This document shows positions 7,267 to 13,783 of a stretch of 28,769 nucleotides of DNA, piece by piece. Origin of the DNA: CAZAYY01 sp964489525 (GTDB taxonomy: Bacteria; Chloroflexota; Anaerolineae; Anaerolineales; JABWBV01); the NCBI GenBank assembly GCA_964489525.1, contig CAZAYY010000038.1, positions 1 to 28,769 of the forward strand, in the 5' to 3' direction. Both the position numbers and the translations under genes were made by a program. The notes under the pieces are model-generated. The model saw nothing but the letters and a program-made list of their open reading frames with translations, ran no database searches and was not told where the DNA came from. Positions within the stretch are counted from its first letter, which is position 1. Each line of letters opens with the position of its first letter.

Positions 7267-8196
7267 CTACCCTTTGCGCAGGCTGCGCAGTTGTTCAAAC
7301 AGGCGTTTCTCTTCAGCATTCAGGTTGGCCGGCAGCTGTACATCAATTTTGACAAACAAGTCGCCGCGCTGGCCCGTTTTATTCAGGTGCGGCATGCCCA
7401 AACCCCGCAGGCGGATGGATTGGCCATTTTGGGTGTGGGCTGGAATCTTCAGCCGGACCGGCTTTTCGAGCGTGGGCACTTCCACCTCGCCCCCCAGGAT
7501 GGCGGTATACAGGTCCACCGGCAGGTTGGTTTCCAAATCATCTCCGCGGCGGGTGAAGCGGGAGTGCGGCTGAATCTGAACCTTCAGGTAGAGGCTGCCT
7601 GCCTCGGCAGGGTTTGCCCCTGGTCCACCTTTACCCGCATAGCGGATGCGCGCTCCTTCCTTTACCCCTGCAGGAATTTTAACTTCAAAACGGCTGCCAT
7701 CGGGGTGTTGGAAGGTGCGCCCGGTTCCGTGAAAAGCCTCTTCAAGCGTGATTTGCACAGCATGTTCAATGTCCTGGCCGCGGCGAGCCCGCGGCTGCGC
7801 ACCGCCCATTGCACCCCCAAACAAAGCCTCAAAGAAATCCGAAAAACCACCGCCGCCACCCCGGCCAAACAGTTCTTCCAGGTCTTGCATATTCATGGTG
7901 CGCCCACCACTACCCGGCGTGCCCCAACGGCCCCAGTCGAAATCTTCCGGGCGACCCCCGCCGCGGGCATACTGCTGCCACTGCTGGCCGAACTGGTTAT
8001 ATTTCTGGCGTTTTTCCGGGTCAGAAAGCACCTGGTAGGCTTCGTTAATCTCTTTAAATTTCTCTTCGGCGTTTTTATCACCCGGGTTTACATCCGGGTG
8101 ATATTGGCGCGCCAGATCGCGAAATCGCTTGCTGATTTCTTCCTGGCTGGCGTTCTTTGCAACACCAAGCGTTTTATAATAATCTTTGTACTCCAT
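7267..8196 (-). CDS. cbpA: DnaJ-family co-chaperone without zinc finger (CbpA-like)
   Basis: A 309-aa Hsp40 that should stimulate DnaK ATPase and present unfolded clients. The J domain (about 1-70) carries HPD at 33-35. A Gly/Phe- and Gly/Arg-rich linker (about 75-135) follows, then the two beta-barrel client-binding domains (about 143-300). The four CxxCxGxG zinc repeats of true DnaJ are missing, which defines the type II/CbpA group. ATG choice: GGAG lies 8 bases upstream, while an upstream in-frame ATG 18 bases earlier has no such site. It is next to two Hsp20 genes but separated from them by a strong terminator and has its own -10, so it is a separate unit. No DnaK or GrpE gene lies in the window. 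Confidence 0.9.
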   Translation of the reverse strand: MEYKDYYKTLGVAKNASQEEISKRFRDLARQYHPDVNPGDKNAEEKFKEINEAYQVLSDPEKRQKYNQFGQQWQQYARGGGRPEDFDWGRWGTPGSGGRTMNMQDLEELFGRGGGGGFSDFFEALFGGAMGGAQPRARRGQDIEHAVQITLEEAFHGTGRTFQHPDGSRFEVKIPAGVKEGARIRYAGKGGPGANPAEAGSLYLKVQIQPHSRFTRRGDDLETNLPVDLYTAILGGEVEVPTLEKPVRLKIPAHTQNGQSIRLRGLGMPHLNKTGQRGDLFVKIDVQLPANLNAEEKRLFEQLRSLRKG

Positions 8197-8220
8197 GAAG
8201 TATGCTCCATCCAATTACCT

Positions 8221-8247
8221 GGCCAAAATGGCCTATAGGCGATTATA
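8221..8247 (-). promoter_or_regulatory. -10 element and palindromes before the DnaJ-like gene
   Basis: TATAAT on the minus strand (8247-8242) lies after the Hsp20 terminator; the matching -35 is poor (TTCCTG). The expected start region is covered by GCCTATAGGC (8231-8240) and GGCC-N5-GGCC (8221-8233), both symmetrical. They do not match the CIRCE element of HrcA. Confidence 0.45.
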
Positions 8248-8278
8248 CCCGCAACTACACCGGGCAGGAACAGCCCCC

Positions 8279-8331
8279 AAAAAGGAAACGCCGGAGACTG
8301 GCGGTGGGCAATCCCGCAGTCTCCGGCGTTT
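8279..8331 (-). terminator. Terminator of the Hsp20 pair
   Basis: AAACGCCGGAGACTG (8286-8300) pairs perfectly with 8317-8331 around a 16-nt loop that can itself pair GCGG with CCGC. On the minus strand the stem is followed by CC and five T. A T-run also follows on the plus strand, so it may work in both directions. Confidence 0.85.
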
Positions 8332-8363
8332 TTAGAGGAGGTTCGTTTGCTGCTTCCGGCTTA

Positions 8364-8810
8364 CTAGCCTTCAATCACACTGCGGACCGCAATCTTCTTG
8401 GGTTTAACCGCCTCGGCCTTGGGCACATTCAATATCAAAACGCCGTTCTCGTAAGAGGCCTCGATTTTGTCGGCGTTGATGGCCGTGGGCAGGCGCAGGC
8501 TGCGGGTGAAGGCTCCCACCCGGCGTTCGCGCAGGTGGTAGTTCGCTTCTTCGATGGTTTTGTCTTCCTTGGTTTCGCCTTTGATGATCAGGACATCATC
8601 TTCCACAGTGATATCCAGGTCGTTGGGGTCAATCCCTGGCAGGGAAGCCTTGACCACGAAGGCGTCGTTCTTCTCGGCGAGGTCAATCGCCAGATCCCAA
8701 CGCTTCATCGCCGGATTGACATCCCCGTAGACATCATCGAACATGCGCTCCATTGCATTCTGCAAAGTGAGCATTTCACGAACCGGATTCCAACGAATGA
8801 TTTTAGACAT
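8364..8810 (-). CDS. Small heat-shock protein, Hsp20/alpha-crystallin
   Basis: A 148-aa holdase that keeps unfolding proteins soluble without ATP. The N-terminal arm (1-37) is followed by an alpha-crystallin domain (about 38-142) with the typical LPGIDPNDLDITVEDDVLIIKGE strand pattern and the ENGVLILNVPK signature near the end. AAAGGAG precedes the ATG. Two stop codons in frame (TAG then TAA) close it. It lies 41 bases after the second Hsp20 gene and is followed by a strong terminator, so the two form one unit. Confidence 0.93.
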   Translation of the reverse strand: MSKIIRWNPVREMLTLQNAMERMFDDVYGDVNPAMKRWDLAIDLAEKNDAFVVKASLPGIDPNDLDITVEDDVLIIKGETKEDKTIEEANYHLRERRVGAFTRSLRLPTAINADKIEASYENGVLILNVPKAEAVKPKKIAVRSVIEG

Positions 8811-8851
8811 GGCAATTCTCCTTTCTTTGGTTAAATTTTTTCGAAACCAGC

Positions 8852-9238
8852 CTAGCGCACCTGTACGGCAACTTTGCGCGGCCGGACTTCTTCTGCTTTC
8901 GGAATCTCCAGGGTCAGCACACCATGTTGGATGGCGGCCTGGATGGCTTCGGTTTGGACCGGGGAATTGAAACGAAGGCTGCGGCTGAACACACCCTCGG
9001 CGCGCTCGCGCAGGTGATATTCCTCGGCTTTGATGCTCTCATCCGCTTTGCGCTCGGCCCGAATGGTGAGCACATCTTCCTGGAAGGTGACTTCAATATC
9101 CTCAACCTGGATGCCAGGCACAGAGGCTTTGACCAGGTAATTTTCGCCGCTCTCCAGCACGTCCACAGCCAGGGTCCATTCGCGGGTGGCTGCTATTGGG
9201 CGGATGTAAGAGGGGGTATAGCGTACAATTTTGACCAT
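8852..9238 (-). CDS. Small heat-shock protein, Hsp20/alpha-crystallin (second copy)
   Basis: A 128-aa Hsp20, shorter than its neighbour in the N-terminal arm (about 18 residues before the domain) and clearly diverged, so not a recent duplicate. The domain shows VPGIQVEDIEVTFQEDVLTIRAE and QHGVLTLEIPK. AAGGAG stands before the ATG. It is the first gene of the Hsp20 unit, with an 85-nt A-rich leader holding two small hairpins (CCGG-N4-CCGG and CACAA-N2-TTGTG). A leader thermosensor is conceivable but no known type is recognised. Confidence 0.92.
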   Translation of the reverse strand: MVKIVRYTPSYIRPIAATREWTLAVDVLESGENYLVKASVPGIQVEDIEVTFQEDVLTIRAERKADESIKAEEYHLRERAEGVFSRSLRFNSPVQTEAIQAAIQHGVLTLEIPKAEEVRPRKVAVQVR

Positions 9239-9330
9239 TTTGTTTCTCCTTTTTTTTACACAAAGTTGTGATGTTTTTTGTTTTTGTTCCGGTTTTCCGG
9301 TGTGTTTCTATGCTTGGATTATCTCCGGTG

Positions 9331-9360
9331 TGTATAAGAAGAACGTCTGTAAATTATCAA
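9331..9360 (-). promoter_or_regulatory. Promoter of the Hsp20 pair
   Basis: On the minus strand TTGATA (9360-9355, 5 of 6) and TATACA (9336-9331, 4 of 6) are 18 bases apart, which fits the housekeeping sigma factor. No CIRCE-type dyad is seen. The spacer and flanks are AT-rich. Confidence 0.55.
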
Positions 9361-9405
9361 TAAACTATAAACTTCGTGTTAGAGGAATATATACAAACCT
9401 ATTCG

Positions 9406-9414
9406 TGATACAAT
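9406..9414 (+). promoter_or_regulatory. Extended -10 of the SlyD-type gene
   Basis: TGATACAAT fits the TGnTATAAT extended -10 with one mismatch. The leader of about 86 nt contains CCGCCA and TGGCGG (9426-9431 and 9454-9459 approximately), which could pair. It diverges from the Hsp20 promoter within a 268-bp gap. Confidence 0.45.
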
Positions 9415-9506
9415 TTAGCAATCCCCGCCAAGAAGCTGGTAGACAAAGACAGCCTGGCGGCCATCTATTTCTCCCGGTAAGCCCCGGAAACAAAAGAGGT
9501 GTAAAA

Positions 9507-10046
9507 GTGAACAGTAATCATCCACAGGCAGACACGCCCGAAACCGTTGACGATGGCGTGGTCGTCACCATTGAATATCGCCTGACCGTGGACGGCGAAA
9601 TGGTAGATACAACCGAAGGCGAAGGCCCTCTGGAATATTTGCACGGATATGGCAATATTGTGCCCGGGCTGGAAGATGCCCTGTACGATTTGAAAGTGGG
9701 GGATGAGCGCGACGTGATTGTTGCCCCCGCAGATGGCTATGGCGACTATGAAAAAGACGCCGTCAGTGAAGTGCCGCGCAGCGAATTCCCGGACGAAATT
9801 CCCCTGGAAGTTGGCACCGAAATCGAAATGGAAGACGAAGATGGCGAACTCATCGAAGCCACCATCACCAAAGTGAGCCCCAAAACAGTCACCCTCGATT
9901 TCAACCACCCACTTGCTGGCAAAACCCTGAACTTCTGGGTAAAAGTTACCGGCTTGCGCGCCGCCACCGCTGAAGAACTAGACCATGGTCACGTTCACTA
10001 CGAAGGCTTTGAAGAAGGCGACGATTACGACGAAGACGAGGAATAA
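9507..10046 (+). CDS. slyD: FKBP-type peptidyl-prolyl isomerase, SlyD-like
   Basis: A 179-aa cytosolic prolyl isomerase and chaperone. The FKBP part is split around an insert-in-flap chaperone domain, as in SlyD: the first half holds VVTIEYRLTVDGEMVDTTEGEGPLEYLHG (about 19-47) and VPGLEDALYDLKVGD, the insert about 76-130, and the return strand LAGKTLNFWVKVTGL (136-150). The tail ends with HGHVHYEGFEEGDDYDEDEE: it is acidic and has only three His, so it lacks the long His/Cys nickel tail of E. coli SlyD. GTG start chosen because AGAGG lies 7 bases upstream and the domain begins right after. It is followed by an LLM gene 16 bases later. Confidence 0.88.
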   Translation: MNSNHPQADTPETVDDGVVVTIEYRLTVDGEMVDTTEGEGPLEYLHGYGNIVPGLEDALYDLKVGDERDVIVAPADGYGDYEKDAVSEVPRSEFPDEIPLEVGTEIEMEDEDGELIEATITKVSPKTVTLDFNHPLAGKTLNFWVKVTGLRAATAEELDHGHVHYEGFEEGDDYDEDEE

Positions 10047-10062
10047 GCCCAGGAGCTAAACC

Positions 10063-10935
10063 TTGCGTATTGGCGTCGTTTTTCCTCAAACAGAAATTGG
10101 CAGCGACCCTGCCGTCATTCGGGATTATGCCCAAACCGTCGAGGGTTTGGGCTTTTCCCATATTCTGGCTTACGAGCACGTGGTGGGAGCCAACCCCAAC
10201 CGCCCGGAAGGGTTTCAGGGACCCTACACGTTTGAAAGCACCTTCCACGAACCTTTTGTGCTGTTCAGCTACCTGGCAGGCCTGACCCAAAAGATAGAAT
10301 TTGTCACGGGTATCTTGATTTTGCCCCAACGCCAAACCGCCCTGGTTGCCAAGCAAGCAGCCAGCCTGGATGTCATCAGCAGCGGGCGGCTGCGATTGGG
10401 TGTTGGCATTGGCTGGAACCCGGTTGAGTATGTGGCCCTCAACGAGAATTTTCACAACCGCGGCAAGCGGATTGAAGAGCAGGTCAGTGTGCTGCGCCAG
10501 CTTTGGGGGCAGCCCCTGGTAAATTTCCAGGGACGCTGGCATAACATTCCGGATGCGGGCATTAAGCCGCTGCCCACGCGCCAGATACCTATCTGGTTTG
10601 GGGGCCACGCTGAAGCCGTGTTGGAACGCATGGCACGCATGGGTGATGGTTGGATGCCTGGATACCGCACTGCCGAAGCCGCCGCGCCCGACCTGGACAA
10701 GATTGCCGGGTACATGGAAAAAGCAGGCCGTAACCCTTCAGAACTGGGCCTGGAACCCCGCCTGCATTACAACAACGCCAACCTGAATGAATGGGAAAAG
10801 ACGATTCTAGGATGGCGGGCGGTTGGCGCCAGCCACCTTTCCATAAACACCATGGGCTGCGGTTTTTTCACCCCAGGCGAGCATATTAAAGCACTAACAC
10901 ATTTTGCCGCCTGGTACGGGCTTGCGGCTGGTTAA
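10063..10935 (+). CDS. LLM-class F420-dependent oxidoreductase
   Basis: A 290-aa TIM-barrel flavin or F420 enzyme of the luciferase-like superfamily. Typical stretches are MRIGVVFPQTEIG at the start, GILILPQRQTALVAKQAASLDVISSGRLRLGVGIGWNPVEYVA (about 83-125) and IPIWFGGHAEAVLERMARMGDGW (about 175-198). These resemble the mycobacterial Rv2161c-like subgroup, usually assigned to F420; no F420 biosynthesis gene is in the window. Start is TTG, supported by AGGAG 7 bases upstream. Probably co-transcribed with slyD. Its stop is 15 bases from a convergent small membrane gene. Confidence 0.87.
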   Translation: MRIGVVFPQTEIGSDPAVIRDYAQTVEGLGFSHILAYEHVVGANPNRPEGFQGPYTFESTFHEPFVLFSYLAGLTQKIEFVTGILILPQRQTALVAKQAASLDVISSGRLRLGVGIGWNPVEYVALNENFHNRGKRIEEQVSVLRQLWGQPLVNFQGRWHNIPDAGIKPLPTRQIPIWFGGHAEAVLERMARMGDGWMPGYRTAEAAAPDLDKIAGYMEKAGRNPSELGLEPRLHYNNANLNEWEKTILGWRAVGASHLSINTMGCGFFTPGEHIKALTHFAAWYGLAAG

Positions 10936-10950
10936 CCCCAAAAAAGGCTT

Positions 10951-11169
10951 TTATTCAAACATCTGCCCAACCTGGCGAACCAGGCCCAGCAGCAGCAAAC
11001 TGAGTTTCACACCCTCGCCGGCGCTAAAATGCGGCGGGCTGCTGGTTTGTTCGGCACGCTGTACCAACAAATAGGCTGCACCCAACCCAGTAAGTGCACC
11101 AATCACCAACCCCATGGCCAGGGCTTTGTTCTTCCAGGTTTCATCGGGTACGATTGCGTTCGAATTCAT
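10951..11169 (-). CDS. Small membrane protein, function unknown
   Basis: A 72-aa protein with one clear membrane helix (about 15-36, ALAMGLVIGALTGLGAAYLLV) and a weaker hydrophobic C-terminal stretch (55-65). No family recognised. GAGGAG lies 8 bases before the ATG, which overlaps the preceding stop as ATGA. The tight coupling to the upstream two-helix protein suggests that the two work together. Confidence 0.8.
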   Translation of the reverse strand: MNSNAIVPDETWKNKALAMGLVIGALTGLGAAYLLVQRAEQTSSPPHFSAGEGVKLSLLLLGLVRQVGQMFE

Positions 11170-11657
11170 TGAGAGTTCTCCTCAGTGTGGTCAGTTGGAT
11201 AAAATACCTGGCGAATCCGCCGGGCAGCATGTTCAAACCTGGCACGGATGGGGTCCAGTTGGGCAGCAGCCGCACGCACCCGCATCACCGGCTCCACACT
11301 GCGATCGGCAGTCTGGTGAAGCCAGGCATTGATCATCCAAAAAGTTTGCTGAACCTGGTAAAACCACGCTGGCAGCGAGCGCAGCAGGCTGGTGACGCCA
11401 TACGCCAAAAGCCCCACCATCAGCAGGGTGAAGGTGCCGGCAATCATCCGGTTGGTAAGCAGGAAGATGATGGACATATCCGCCCATTTGCGCACCTGCC
11501 CCCCCTGTGCCACAGCAACCACCGGCAGCACAACCGCCGCCAGTGCCAGCAGCCCAAAAAGCAAAATGGGCAGTGTTATTTGCCAGAACACCTCCTGGCG
11601 GTGTTTCTCGTGGGTTTGGGGGTTTCGGACAACAGGAGCGGGTGGTTTGGTATTCAT
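11166..11657 (-). CDS. Two-helix membrane protein, function unknown
   Basis: A 163-aa protein with two hydrophobic segments (about 22-50 and 58-88) and a long, basic, helical C-terminal part with WFYQVQQTFWMINAWLHQ. No family recognised. Two ATGs are possible; the inner one is preferred because an extended -10 (TGCTAAAAT) ends exactly 6 bases before it, the same geometry as four other genes here. The outer ATG would lie directly against the -10 and could not be on the same message. No Shine-Dalgarno is seen. Confidence 0.75.
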   Translation of the reverse strand: MNTKPPAPVVRNPQTHEKHRQEVFWQITLPILLFGLLALAAVVLPVVAVAQGGQVRKWADMSIIFLLTNRMIAGTFTLLMVGLLAYGVTSLLRSLPAWFYQVQQTFWMINAWLHQTADRSVEPVMRVRAAAAQLDPIRARFEHAARRIRQVFYPTDHTEENSQ

Positions 11658-11663
11658 ATCCAT

Positions 11664-11672
11664 ATTTTAGCA
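11664..11672 (-). promoter_or_regulatory. Extended -10 of the two-helix membrane protein gene
   Basis: TGCTAAAAT on the minus strand; 5 of 6 in the hexamer plus the TGn extension. The 6-base gap to the inner ATG predicts a leaderless message. Confidence 0.5.
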
Positions 11673-11725
11673 CAGCCTGTGCCCCCTTGACCCCTACCCC
11701 AAATTTTCTTAACCTGTTTCGCACC

Positions 11726-11754
11726 TTGACAACCAGGGATAGAAGGATAATACT
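11726..11754 (+). promoter_or_regulatory. Promoter of the six-helix membrane protein gene
   Basis: Perfect TTGACA (11726-11731), 17-base spacer and AATACT (11749-11754, 4 of 6), leaving 6 bases to the ATG. AAGGA at 11743-11747 is too far from the ATG (13 bases) to be a good ribosome site. It lies back to back with the promoter at 11664. Confidence 0.6.
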
Positions 11755-11760
11755 AATCTT

Positions 11761-12357
11761 ATGCAAGATCAACAAACCGAAATTAACTGGAAATTCTGGT
11801 TGGCATGGGTATTTGCAAATGCCGTGGGCTGGATCGTAGGCATGACCCTCTCGGTATTCTTAGGTTCTTTAATTGAAGTGCTTACCGATGGCTGGCTGAC
11901 GATTGTGGTTTGGGCAGTGATTGCCCTCATAGCGGGTTTGAGCCTGGGCATCAACCAATGGTTTGTCATGCGGGCATATTTGCTGCCAGAAAACACCCGG
12001 TGGCTTAACGGGTGGGTCGTGGTCACCACCCTGGCCTGGGCGCCCAGCCTGGTGGTTGTGGTGGCGTTGGGGGTTGGGGAGCAGCTCAACTTTGCCAGCA
12101 GCGGTGCGATTATCGGCATGACCATGGGTATTGCCCAGTATTTCGTGCTGTTTCGCAAAGTACTGCGCGCAGAATGGTGGGCAATTGCCAACACCATCGG
12201 TTGGATGGCCGGGCTGGCGCTCGCCGATGTTATTGACCAGGCCTTGGGGTATGTCCTGGCAGGTGGGGTGAGCGGGGCGATCACGGGGCTTTTCCTGGTC
12301 TGGCTGCTTAACCACCCGATTGGGCCCTCTGCTCCAATTTCGCCAGGGGAAAGTTAA
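11761..12357 (+). CDS. Polytopic membrane protein with internal repeat
   Basis: A 198-aa protein with about six hydrophobic segments and no family I can name. Two halves look duplicated: GINQWFVMRAYLLPENTRWLNGWVV.. (about 61-85) and GIAQYFVLFRKVLRAEWWAIANTIGW.. (about 121-146) share G-x-x-Q-[WY]-F-V, then Arg, then a Trp-rich helix. An ancient duplication is likely. Its TAA shares bases with the stop of the convergent methyltransferase gene. Probably leaderless. Confidence 0.78.
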   Translation: MQDQQTEINWKFWLAWVFANAVGWIVGMTLSVFLGSLIEVLTDGWLTIVVWAVIALIAGLSLGINQWFVMRAYLLPENTRWLNGWVVVTTLAWAPSLVVVVALGVGEQLNFASSGAIIGMTMGIAQYFVLFRKVLRAEWWAIANTIGWMAGLALADVIDQALGYVLAGGVSGAITGLFLVWLLNHPIGPSAPISPGES

Positions 12358-13097
12358 GCCCTGCGCAGCGCGGCGGCTGGAATCCAATAGGTGGATTCTT
12401 GTTCGTCAAAAAACTCGAAGTCGAATTCGCCAAACTCAACCCCAATTTCTAACCCGGCTGCTTCAAAGTCGGAACGATACACGTTCAAGCTATCCAGGAA
12501 ATGGGTGGCCGTGACTGTAGCAGCAGAACCCCCTCGCTGATATTCCCAGGCAAAAGTCATCACAGGGGTTCCTGGTGGGATGAACGAACGCTGCCAGCGG
12601 CTGGTAACTTGGACCTCCTCGCCAGATGGTGGGTACTCAAAAACATCTTCCAGCTCTGGCTCACCCACTTCGGGAAGCTCAAGCAGCATGGCGGGGTTTG
12701 GCATGCTGACCACAAACCGGCCATCGGGCAGCAGATGGCGGGCAACTGCCTGCAAAATTTTGCGGCGCTCAGGCGAAGGGAAACTGCTGAATGTGTTGCA
12801 GGGCAAAATGACCAGTGAAAAGCGCTGTCCGAGCGAAAAATCACGCATATCTGCCTCGACCAGGGTCACTCGCGCAGCAAACCTGGGTGAAAGGTTGGCT
12901 TTGAGAAACGCCAGCATGGCAGGATCAATATCAATGCCCACCATATCCTTACCGCTCCGGGCAAGCGGGTTTAGCAGCCGGCCTGTCCCGCAGCCCAATT
13001 CCAGGATTGGGCCACTGTGTTCGCCAGCCAATGCTTCCCAAAAACGTAAGTCATCCATGTGGAGCGTGTGATGCAGGTGGTAATAAAGCGGATCCAT
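12354..13097 (-). CDS. Class I SAM-dependent methyltransferase
   Basis: A 247-aa protein with the Rossmann-type methyltransferase fold. Motif I is ILELGCGTGR (31-40), the acidic ribose-binding loop is GIDIDPAML (54-62), and VEADMRDFSL (80-89) and LVILPCNTFS (95-104) give motifs II to IV. The C-terminal 120 residues (beta-rich, FAWEYQRGG...) look like the common small-molecule methyltransferase type with an added sheet. The substrate cannot be told. ATG chosen from GGAGG 7 bases upstream; the frame is open further up into the tRNA area, which is not coding. A TACAAT at 13159-13164 may be its -10. Confidence 0.88.
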   Translation of the reverse strand: MDPLYYHLHHTLHMDDLRFWEALAGEHSGPILELGCGTGRLLNPLARSGKDMVGIDIDPAMLAFLKANLSPRFAARVTLVEADMRDFSLGQRFSLVILPCNTFSSFPSPERRKILQAVARHLLPDGRFVVSMPNPAMLLELPEVGEPELEDVFEYPPSGEEVQVTSRWQRSFIPPGTPVMTFAWEYQRGGSAATVTATHFLDSLNVYRSDFEAAGLEIGVEFGEFDFEFFDEQESTYWIPAAALRRA

Positions 13098-13290
13098 ACT
13101 GATTCCTCCAGCTGGCCATCGGGTTTTCAAACCTGGCCAGGTTATTTCGCACCTGTAGATTGTACCAGCCCGAAATGAGTTTCTGGCGATGGATGGATTA
13201 CCAGGTGCACGGAAATGTTGTTCGAATCTGTGGTTCAAACCTTCCAACCCTACCCCAAAACACGCCCCCTTGCACCCAAAAAATCGAGCC

Positions 13291-13320
13291 TTGACGTAAG
13301 GACGCCAAAAGAAGTATACT
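13291..13320 (+). promoter_or_regulatory. Promoter of tRNA-Pro
   Basis: TTGACG (13291-13296, 5 of 6) and TATACT (13315-13320, 5 of 6) stand 18 bases apart, 12 bases before the mature tRNA. The rest of 13098-13290 holds nothing I can recognise besides the methyltransferase leader. Confidence 0.75.
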
Positions 13321-13332
13321 CTGTGCGCAAAT

Positions 13333-13405
13333 CGGGGTGTGGCGCAGTTGGTAGCGCGCCGCGTTTGGGACGCGGAGGTCCGCGGTTCGAGTCCGCGCAC
13401 CCCGA
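13333..13405 (+). tRNA. tRNA-Pro (TGG)
   Basis: A complete 73-nt cloverleaf: acceptor CGGGGTG/CACCCCG, D arm GCGC/GCGC, anticodon stem CCGCG/CGCGG with loop TTTGGGA (anticodon TGG), variable AGGTC, and T arm CGCGG-TTCGAGT-CCGCG, discriminator A. The CCA end is not encoded. TGG reads CCA and, by wobble, other Pro codons. The next gene starts 41 bases later and may share the transcript. Confidence 0.97.
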
Positions 13406-13446
13406 CTCGCTGCAATTCCAACCTCAACATAAATAGGTGAAACCCA

Positions 13447-13767
13447 ATGGCTCGTAAAGAAAAGTTTGATGGTGTTCTGACAGCCGTCCGCTATACCCCC
13501 GACGGGCAGGTGGATTGGGTGCGGGCCTACGAACGGCGCGGCCCGGCATTTTCAGACCGGCTGATGCTCACCCGGACAGAACTGGTTGAAAAGCTCAAGG
13601 CTGGCAAAAAATTCGTGGTGGGTGAGCGCATTGCCTACCAGGGTGGCAACTTTGAAATCAGTGATACCCTCGCGCTGCAAGGAAACAGCGGGGGTGAGGT
13701 GCTGGTCACAGGCAAGGCTGGCCAATCTGTTCAAAAAGACAACCTGGCTGGTGTTCCCGTTTTGTAA
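13447..13767 (+). CDS. Small conserved-looking protein of unknown function
   Basis: A 106-aa soluble protein, MARKEKFDGVLTAVRYTPDGQVDWVRAYERRG... No domain recognised. It is rich in short beta-like segments with a KFVVGERIAYQGGNFEISDTL stretch that looks like a small beta-barrel. AGGTG lies 8 bases before the ATG, and codon use and length look like a real gene. It could be read through from the tRNA-Pro promoter. The stop is 16 bases from the end of the convergent AAA+ gene. Confidence 0.75.
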   Translation: MARKEKFDGVLTAVRYTPDGQVDWVRAYERRGPAFSDRLMLTRTELVEKLKAGKKFVVGERIAYQGGNFEISDTLALQGNSGGEVLVTGKAGQSVQKDNLAGVPVL

Positions 13768-13783
13768 GCGCCGGGTCTTCTTC

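Noticed and set aside
7228..8238. A 336-codon open frame on the plus strand
   Set aside because: It is antisense to the complete DnaJ-like gene and matches no known protein pattern.
9418..9481. Short reading frame in the slyD leader (ending ..LAAIYFSR)
   Set aside because: About 20 codons look coding-like, but no start codon or ribosome site is present and the stretch lies in the leader after the predicted -10.
13333..13447. tRNA-Pro as an integration site of a mobile element
   Set aside because: No integrase, no repeated 3' tRNA end, and flanking genes look like ordinary chromosome.
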